Shown here: positions 57,031 through 64,000 of the stretch, piece by piece | How the letters are laid out: every line of letters begins with the position of its first letter | Position numbering within the stretch: the stretch's first letter is position 1 | Assembly (NCBI GenBank): GCA_024195265.1 | Contig: JAJLRJ010000007.1 | Span: 4,517,558-4,581,557, forward strand | Reading direction: 5' to 3' | DNA from: Dendrophyllia cribrosa | Lineage: Eukaryota; Cnidaria; Anthozoa; Scleractinia; Dendrophylliidae | DNA: 64,000 bases | Made by a program: the position numbers and the translations under genes | Notes under the pieces: generated by a model | What the model was told of the DNA's origin: nothing | What the model saw: the letters and a program-made list of their open reading frames with translations, nothing else | Database searches by the model: none

Positions 57031-57830
57031 CTTAGGTCCTGTTCACACTTATGCTTTTTTAATTTCAAAACGCATAAATTTAAACCAACAGAAACGAAGG
57101 AAGTGGATAAATTTAAGAATGCCGGCTAAGCTCTTTTTATTTCATACTTATTGAGTTTTTCTATTAAAATTTGGCGTGTGAAAACCCCGCTCGGAGTTGG
57201 CAGCCAATCAGAATGGCGAAACGACTTTCTCACACGTGAAAAAAGCGTTTCGTACAATCACAAATGTATAAAATAAACAAATTACAGTATGGGCAGTGCT
57301 TTGTACGGCATTTACGCACTCGTTGGTTTGTATCAGAAATCTCACTCGTTCGCTGCGCTCACTCGTTCGATTTCTGATGCATCACCAACTCGTGCGTAAA
57401 TACCGTACGCCCGCACTGCCCATGAAGTAATCTCTATATTGTGGATGGCAAAAAAACATGTTTTCAAAAAAGCTGACGTCTTTACGCAATCAGGAAGATC
57501 TGTGTGCGGTAGTCAAAAACACTGTATCCGTGTAGACCATGAGCGAAAATGCATTTAGTTAACATTTATACGTTGTTAAACGAAATACCTTAGGGTGGAC
57601 GGAAAATTTTTCATATGCATGTTGTCGATGCGAAAACGAAAACGCCATTTTCAAATAAAAACGGATTTCGCTGTAACTGGAAACCTCTCCTACTGGACTT
57701 CCACTTGTTTGCAGCTTATCTCGGCCTAAAATATAAATGTACGTGGTACCCTCCGGGTATCTTGTTGGTATTTCTAAGATACCGAAAAAGTTCGCCAGAA
57801 TGTATCTCCGATGTTTAGCCTCCAAAGTGC
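57030..57830. repeat. Duplicated block, copy 1 (second at 61010-61440)
   Basis: Shared segments include AACGGAGGAAGTGGA-type sequence, GATATGCATGTTGTYGATGC, and ACCCTCCGGGTRTCTTGTTG followed by GTATTTCTAAGATACC. A hairpin with arms ATGGGCAGTGC / GCACTGCCCAT lies inside at about 57290-57425. Confidence 0.65.
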
Positions 57831-57834
57831 AACG

Positions 57835-59000
57835 GCTGAGATGTCTTCAGGACTAGGCACGCAATCCATTCCATTCATTCGCTTCATGATTATAATATTT
57901 CTTGGCAACTTGCTATGAATATTTCATGATATTCTTTAATTCGGTTACGATAGTATTATTCAATGATCATGATTTTGCGTCCATGCATTCTGATATGATA
58001 TGATATTTTTGGGGCTCGTCCATGCACACTAATGCATTTCGTATGCGTTGTTGTATATCGTCTAGCCTGATACGGCGTGTTCACGAAAGAAAAAAATATT
58101 TTTTAAAACGCTCTCCAGAGTGGACACATTTGAAAGCGCCAGCGATGCATTTTAGTGTGGATGAAGTAAACGAATCTTTTCGCAAACGCAGACTTCACAA
58201 CACAGTCGCATGTTTCAAAAATAACAGTTTGCGCACTAATTTTTATGCGGACACGTATGCGTTTTCAAAGGAAAACGCACAGGTATGAATAAAAAACGTT
58301 AGATGCATGCGTTTTCCATACGAAAACGCCTTTTTCAAATTCAAGTGGATTAATTTAGACATGGCAAATGTAGACATATTTATTTAAAACAACATTTCGA
58401 CTGGCCAGAACAAGCTTTCGTTAGGTTAATGGTACTAGCTGAAAAACTGGACATGTACGTAAACTATTTAATTTTATTGAAATAAATGAACACAACCTTA
58501 TGAGAATGTATTTTTCTGAAACATTAAGATTCACAACCACTGATGTGCGTTGTTGTTCATCGACGGTTTATAAAATAATTATAAACATTTCTTTTTACAT
58601 GTAGAAAAATGTCTTGAATGCCCAAAACATTGTTTTCTGTGTAACGGAGATTCTGTTCTTTCAATTCAGAACAACCGAAGAAAATTAACGGCCAGTTGGC
58701 TTATAAAAAAACTCAAACGTTTTAATAACAACTTAACGATCTAAAAAAGACTTTAAGGTGAAAGATTATTACACAAACTTGAAAAAAAAACCGAATCGTC
58801 ATAATTAAAACAAAAACACTTACCTTCTTATCTCTCTTGTCCTTCAAAGTAAATAGTCAGTGAGTTAGTCCAAACTGATACCTGTTTGTTATTGATCAAC
58901 GTTATTTAAAATGTTCGGTCTTATCACATGGACAAGGGTTTGTCAATCAATTATAATTTTCAATTGCATAATAATGTGTCTGTTGTTATTAGCAATCTTA
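57835..59000. other. No recognisable gene; degenerate GCGTTTTC-type repeat scraps
   Basis: 58020-58330 carries CATGCGTTTTCCATACGAAAACGC-like pieces from a decayed inverted-repeat element. 58330-59000 shows nothing identifiable. Confidence 0.45.
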
Positions 59001-59003
59001 TTT

Positions 59004-59230
59004 ACTGAGTGGGAGGAAGGCCGGAGGGGAAACTGTTTGGGTCCTTTCGTACCAGGAGCGAGAGCCAAACATCTTAGAAATTCGTAAATTATGAAAACTT
59101 AACAATTGCAAAATACCTGTCAGCTGCTATTAGTAATCTGAGGAATATAGATTGTATAAATTGACTGAGCGGGAAGGCCGCACGGAAAACTGTTTGAGTC
59201 CGTTCAAATCTCGCCAGGATCGAGAACAAA
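59004..59230. repeat. Two copies of a GGGAAACTGTTTGAGTCC motif (third at about 61808-61862)
   Basis: AAGGCCGGAGGGGAAACTGT then TTGGGTCCTTTCGTACCAGG at 59017-59050, and AAGGCCGCACGGAAAACTGT at about 59170. AAGGCCAGAGGGGAAACTCT then TTGAGTCCTTTCGTGCCAGG follows at 61812. These are unexplained short dispersed repeats. Confidence 0.6.
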
Positions 59231-59715
59231 TATTTTCCTAACTCAGTCAATACCATAAAATTTCTGCTAGAATAAATTTGCACACATAGAATACATTTGC
59301 GTAAATCTAAATTACTCATGATCGCCTCCTGTCACCTTGACAATTTTTCAAAGATGCCTAAGAACTGGCTTCAAAATATTTTTTGGCGACTAGCAATTGA
59401 TTATGAATAATTTGTGTGAAGATGACTGTAGAGACAGACTGTAAATTTAAATATAATTTGTTAGCCCGCGTAAAACTCAAAAACTCAGTCGTTCAAATGT
59501 GTACGATAGAATTGGAAATGTGTCGTCCTCTCTTGGAGTCTAATCCGGACCTTATTTGTGCCTTCCCCCAGATCCGCCATACATGCACCTCTTCCAATAA
59601 AAACTATTTTTCATCTTTTATTTGTTGGGTGTCATATTGCGTGGGGTAGCGTGGTTAAGACCGACACGTGATTGGTCAGTTTGAATGACGCCATGTTATT
59701 TTAGAGTTGGCGGTT

Positions 59716-60480
59716 TTATAGATTTTCGCAGCCTCTCACACAACACGCGATTTTCCTTCGCTGTACAAGCAAAATACCTCCAGCAATTTCATTCAAACGT
59801 GACAAAAACATAGGCAACTTTCTAGTGACGAGCACACTGAAATCTGACGATGAACCAGGAACTTTTAAATGCGCACGCACACGATGCAACACTTGTCCTT
59901 TCATTCATAACGCGGACAAAATAACGGGACCTAAACGATCTATTAAAATCACTGATCGTTTCACATGCACCTCCGTAAATGTTATCTACTGCATAACATG
60001 TACTTTTTGCAAAAAGATATACATTGGCGAAACAGGGAGGAGATTGGGCGACCGTTTTCGTGAACATCTCCGAGACGTCGAAAAAAATGACAAAGACGGC
60101 ATCCAAACCAGTCGCGCGTCATTTCAATCTTACTAACCATTCTAAACAACACATGACAATCTGTGGCCTTTCCCTACACCAGGGTAACACAGAACGCCGT
60201 AAAAACTTAGAACAAAAAATCATCTTTCAAATCGGCACTCTCAAACCCCACGGAATCAACGAACGCTTTTCATTCAACTAATTTACATTTGTTTTTCACG
60301 TCACCAAATTTCCACCAATAGCGTAGCTTCACCTACTATATTAAACCACACACTACCCACAATCCCTTGATTCGCTCCGACGAAGGGCTGGCGCTCGAAA
60401 CGTCAGCTTTCTCGAATCTTTTTACGGTGGCTAATTTACCTTATCGATTCAGTCGATAAAACCAAACTCTTATACCTCCA
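59716..60480 (+). mobile_element. 5'-truncated Penelope-like element (endonuclease end)
   Basis: Contains the C-terminal GIY-YIG-type endonuclease coding region, then about 200 bases of 3' sequence including CGACGAAGGGCTGGCGCTCG then AAACGTCAGC (60379-60407). That motif is a familiar feature of the 3' end of these elements. No reverse-transcriptase catalytic motif remains. No clean target duplication was found. Confidence 0.7.
59777..60281 (+). pseudogene. Penelope-like GIY-YIG endonuclease domain, frameshifted
   Basis: The frame is open from about 59777 (PPAISFKRDKNIGNFLV). A cysteine cluster follows (CARTRCNTCPF), then ITDRFTCTSVNVIYCITC, then the nuclease core KKIYIGETGRRLGDRFREH. Between about 60088 and 60110 the frame shifts by one base and continues KPVARHFNLTNHS, MTICGLSLHQGNTERRKNLE and QKIIFQIGTLKPHGINERFS before a stop at 60281. 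This matches the usual layout of Penelope-like endonucleases, which nick the target for integration. The break leaves the copy inactive. Confidence 0.8.
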
Positions 60481-60481
60481 G

Positions 60482-61005
60482 CAATGATGAGAGCTATATG
60501 ATATATGATATCTGATCTCTGTGGAATAGTGACCGTGCGGTCATGGTAACGAGAATGCAAATAACCTTCGCAGCATGGGCGTAAGCTAATATTAGATTGA
60601 AAATAATTATCATGGGGCACGGAGTTCTGTTCTCTTAAATCATTTTCTCTTGGGAACCATATTTTTTTCTGGGTAAAGATGATATCACTAATTTGTTGAA
60701 ACATCATCGATCACGAATACATTCTTTTTTGGCGCAACACGTTACATTAAATATTTGTCACCTGGACAAAAACTGTTTAAAAATCGAGCAGTTGTGTACT
60801 CCCAGATCCTGGTAAAATGCGGGCTGCGAGTTTTTCTTTTTTGGAACGGCTTTAAAAAGATTTCCTGAAAGGAGTGTGTCTACAGAGTTCAAACAATTTT
60901 ACTTTTTGCGTTGAGGAAAATAAGCGTATAATCAAAACAAGTGGACTGGTTAGCATACAAAAAATATGCTACATGTACACTGGCCTAAGAAAAAAAAAAT
61001 CACGC
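60482..61005. other. No recognisable gene
   Basis: AT-rich sequence without splice-supported exons or clear element ends. Confidence 0.5.
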
Positions 61006-61009
61006 TTTT

Positions 61010-61790
61010 GAATCTGCTTATACTAATACTGTTTAGTTTGAAAACGCAATAATTTAGACCAACGGAAACGGAGGAAGTGGACATATTCAGAAGAACGTTG
61101 GCTAAGCCTATTATTGTGGATGGCGATTTTTTCGAAAGAACTGACGTCTTGACGTAGTCGCAGTATTAGTGTGGACAATGAGTGAACATGCATACAAATT
61201 TAGGTGTTTTCAAACGAAATACCCAAGCGTGGACGCAAAACTTTTGATATGCATGTTGTTGATGCGAAAACGAAAGCGCTGTTTGCAAATACAATCGGAT
61301 TAGTGTGGAATGGCCTTCAGTGAAAACCTCTTGTTTGCCGCGTTATTACCTCAGCCTAAAAATATACGTGGGACCCTCCGGGTGTCTTGTTGGTATTTCT
61401 AAGATACCAAAACATTTTGCGAGAATTAATATTTGCTTCCCCTGTATTTTGTTATCTTTTTATGGTATAGACGATATTTTGGAAATCGAAGATACAATTG
61501 ACAACTGAGGTTGATTTTGCGTTATTGCATACTCGACTCCTCAGCGAGCAAGATTGCAAAACAGATATGTTTCTACTGTTTCCTTTTTTTGAGGAAAGTC
61601 TCTCTTCCATATGACCTCCTTCAGTGTTGCGACGACTATAGTATAAAATATGCTTTGATGATCTCGGGAGGTGTTTATATGTGGTTTTCATCTGACCACC
61701 TAGTTTGAAATGTTCCCTTCATGATCATAATTTGTCTTTGCAACTTATCATGAATATTTCATGTAATTCTTTCGGTACATGCACTGATGT
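61010..61790. repeat. Duplicated block, copy 2
   Basis: Matches 57050-57830 to about 61440. After a gap it matches again at 61715-61790 (TTCATGATCATAATTTGTCT against 57885-57960). Confidence 0.6.
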
Positions 61791-61864
61791 CAGTTCAGTT
61801 GCTATTAGAGAAGGCCAGAGGGGAAACTCTTTGAGTCCTTTCGTGCCAGGAGCGTCAGCCCTCA

Positions 61865-62409
61865 GGTCCCGTCCACACGAATTCGGATATTTTTTAATTA
61901 ATCCGCAACTTTTTTGTTGCGGATTAGAATATTCGCGTCCACACGTAGCGTATTCAGATCGTATTTGCCCGTCCACACGTATCCGGATTCGCTCCTCTTT
62001 AAATGTTGTCAACAGAACATGCGCAAAGGCCAACATTTTGTGCGCCGCGTAATGCGAATTTGGCGGCAAATTCGTTTGCTTTCGCCAAGTTCAACTGTAA
62101 ACACGTTATTAGACTTGAAATAAGTCCAAGTAGAAGTGAAGCGATAACATTTTGGTCGGCCATGTTGAATATTCGCGCGGCTAAAGACTGGATCCGATAC
62201 TGTTACGTCAGCGTATTAAAAAATATCCGGATTCGACCGTCCACACGATGCCGTACTCGTAGCGTATTCAAACATTTTCACTCTGGAGAGCGGATTAAAA
62301 AAGATGCGGATTCGTAAGCCGAATTCGCCGGATACGTGTGGACGGAAGGCCAAACCCGCAACAAAAAAGTTGCGGATTCAAAAATATCCGGACACGTGTG
62401 GATGGGGCC
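61865..62409. mobile_element. 545-bp MITE, TIR GGYCCCGTCCACACG
   Basis: The ends GGTCCCGTCCACACGAATTC and, inverted, GGCCCCATCCACACGTGTCC, with inner CGGATATTTTT arms and several CGTCCACACG copies. The flanks are TCA (61862-61864) and TCC, perhaps a mutated 3-bp duplication. Related to 21616-21934. The overlapping open frames are not genes. Confidence 0.7.
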
Positions 62410-62749
62410 TCCAAGGAGCACCAATCATTTTCGCAACTTCGGATACGTGTCAAGCAATAAAATGCCCGCCCATAAAGTAAATATAATTTTAGTATTTTGC
62501 AGCTTTACACTCCTGTGATCAACACAAAGCGAAAATATTCCATTCCATCGTGCTCAACTTTGAGAATGCAATTTTGAAGGCAAGGACCAAAGTAACAAAA
62601 CAGAAGCACCGGATCCAAATTGAGGATCTAATCAGCTATAAATAATAATAATAAACGAAAACAAGGCTGATTCGACAGTGAAGGAATATAATGAAATTTG
62701 TCCAATATTTCAATATTTCAACTTTGAGAGTAGGTTTACACGTCAATTG

Positions 62750-62928
62750 AATAGGCCATCCGAGTTACGTTATGCCTCATTGTCAAAGCGAGGCTAGGTG
62801 CACAACCTTTCATAATAATGGAAATGAGCTTTTATTCAAATGCAAATAAAACTCATTCCCATATGAAAGGTTGTGCACCTAGCCTCGCTTTGACAACGAG
62901 GCATAACGTAACTCGGAAATGGCCTATT
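62750..62928. mobile_element. Near-perfect 179-bp foldback, AATAGGCCATNTCCGAGTTA-type ends
   Basis: Arms of about 85 bp (AATAGGCCAT, CGAGTTACGTTATGCCTC, GTCAAAGCGAGGCTAGGTGC, ACAACCTTTCAT) pair around a short AT-rich loop at about 62835-62850. It is non-coding. No clear target duplication. Confidence 0.8.
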
Positions 62929-62929
62929 C

Positions 62930-64000
62930 GCGCTCTCTGATTGGCCAACTTGTAAACAATTTTGTTGGGTGCTCACTGTAAGTCTCGTCGCACTGAGGCG
63001 GCTAAAATGATATGAAAAACATTACAAGACCATTCCAAGCGTTTCCCTAAAAATTCCTTATTGGGTGCCCTGTGCATTCCTCGTTGGATTTGAAGAAGAG
63101 CAAATTAAAGAACAAAGAACGATCGAATAAAACGAACGATGGATCTTTCTTGATACGGAATATGATTTGTGCTATGGCCGCCATTTTTTCCAATCTCCCC
63201 TCGCCTGTATGCGAACCTGAGTGGGAGAAGACTAAGAGCACTAACACGAAAAAAGCAAGTGACAGGTCTTTTTCCCTCTGATCCTTGGCGAAAAACTAAT
63301 AATTATGCAAATTGGGTGTAAAAACGAGGAGGGATTGGGGAGGTCTCTCTTTCTCCTCCGCGATCGTCGCATCTCGCGCCCCAGAAAGATTGAGAAAAGA
63401 AAGAGATTTCTCACAGTCTACAGCTGAAGGGAAATTCAACGACAACAGAGCTCCAGTGTCCTATTTGGTAGAGAATTGGCGTTCCCGCTAGTTTTTCTAT
63501 CTTTTTGCTGCTACACCGTGCTGACGAGACCCAACCCGGTCGAAACAGCTGTCCACGGTTGCATTTTGGCTTTCAGTTTGAGCTCTATCATGTCGTTGTC
63601 GCGTTAAATGTTCTACGTAGTATCAGCCTTGCTTTATGCTTTGATAGGCGAGTCCTGCTCGACGACATTTTTACTTCGCGACGAAAATTTTTCATGAACG
63701 CCTCTGAGCGCCTAAACGATTTTTTAAGGTGCAAGAAACCTTCATGATAATTTTAGTGACGTTATCATGGATATGTAATCAAGACGACTTATGAACAGAC
63801 TATTTTTCCACGGTACAGGTGGTTTCAGGGTTTTGTGTCACGTAATGCTGTAAATTCGCACGTTTGTAAGCTACGCTGGGCATGCGCGCGATGACGGTCA
63901 TTGATCGTGAGTCATCTCGACTTCGTTGAACTAGCACTGGACAAAACCTCGTCCCCAGGGTCTTCTCCGCTTTTTCAATGGGGGCCATTTTGGAAGGCCC
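62930..64000. other. No confirmed gene; possible promoter-like sequence
   Basis: GCTATGGCCGCCATTTTTTC (63171-63190) and a pyrimidine-rich CpG patch (63340-63375) look promoter-like. Open frames at 63072-63281 and 63505-63747 lack recognisable motifs. A micro-MITE end (CCTCGTCCCCAGGGTCTTCT) lies at about 63945. Confidence 0.35.

Noticed and set aside
61705..62317. Frames of 104-115 codons on both strands
   Set aside because: They lie across the inverted repeats of the GGYCCCGTCCACACG element.
63505..63747. 80-codon plus-strand frame near the right edge
   Set aside because: No motif, signal peptide or splice evidence.

Overview
This window looks like nuclear DNA of an anthozoan cnidarian, most likely a reef coral or close relative. 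It is AT-rich, gene-poor and intron-rich, and crowded with short inverted-repeat (MITE-type) DNA transposons, LINE and Penelope-like retroelements and tandem repeats. Host exons are short, carry GT/AG junctions and code on either strand. No operon, Shine-Dalgarno site, CRISPR array or prophage is visible. The organism call rests on overall character and on repeat types familiar from anthozoan genomes; no database was searched.

Host genes. (1) At the left edge, on the minus strand, are the first two coding exons of a flavin-dependent amine oxidase (Rossmann motif, then a DRVGGR motif and a conserved GG-x-W segment); the rest is off-window. (2) Two paralogous plus-strand genes for very short secreted proteins lie at 11204-13255 and 36639-45574. 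Each has a signal-peptide exon, then tiny in-phase exons of 17, 14 and (second gene only) 10 codons that spell coiled-coil heptads, then a short tail exon. The tails differ sharply: an all-arginine end in the first, an acidic/Pro-Gly-Trp end in the second. Exons and flanking introns are themselves tandem cassettes. A third, decapitated copy of the promoter/5'UTR block lies at about 19880-20670. (3) A signal-peptide exon of another secreted protein lies on the minus strand at 56598-56696, with a decayed paralogue at 18595-18690. Two further minus-strand open segments (52909-53154, 54954-55148) are only candidate exons.

Layout. 1-5.3 kb: amine-oxidase exons and scattered MITEs. 5.3-14.2 kb: secreted-peptide gene 1, its upstream block split by a 5'-truncated LINE (6358-10044) that itself holds at least three MITEs whose target duplications, counted once, restore the LINE reading frame or sequence. 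14.2-21.9 kb: MITE nests, including a 1.07-kb element inserted in another MITE whose empty version sits at 6378-6637. 22.0-34.7 kb: one LINE insertion on the minus strand with poly-A tail and probable target duplication; its 3' part has expanded into about 117 near-identical 50-bp repeats, and its ORF2 is cut by a 2.27-kb foldback element with 6-bp target duplication. 34.8-46.2 kb: secreted-peptide gene 2, its introns swollen by foldback elements, a TA-flanked Tc1/mariner-like element and others. 46.2-64 kb: more duplicated blocks and MITEs, a CCAAT-rich MITE family with a nested element, a tRNA-derived segment, and the endonuclease end of a Penelope-like element (about 59.7-60.5 kb).

Because the two secreted-peptide loci are paralogous, each acts as an empty-site control for insertions in the other, so several mobile elements can be delimited to the base.
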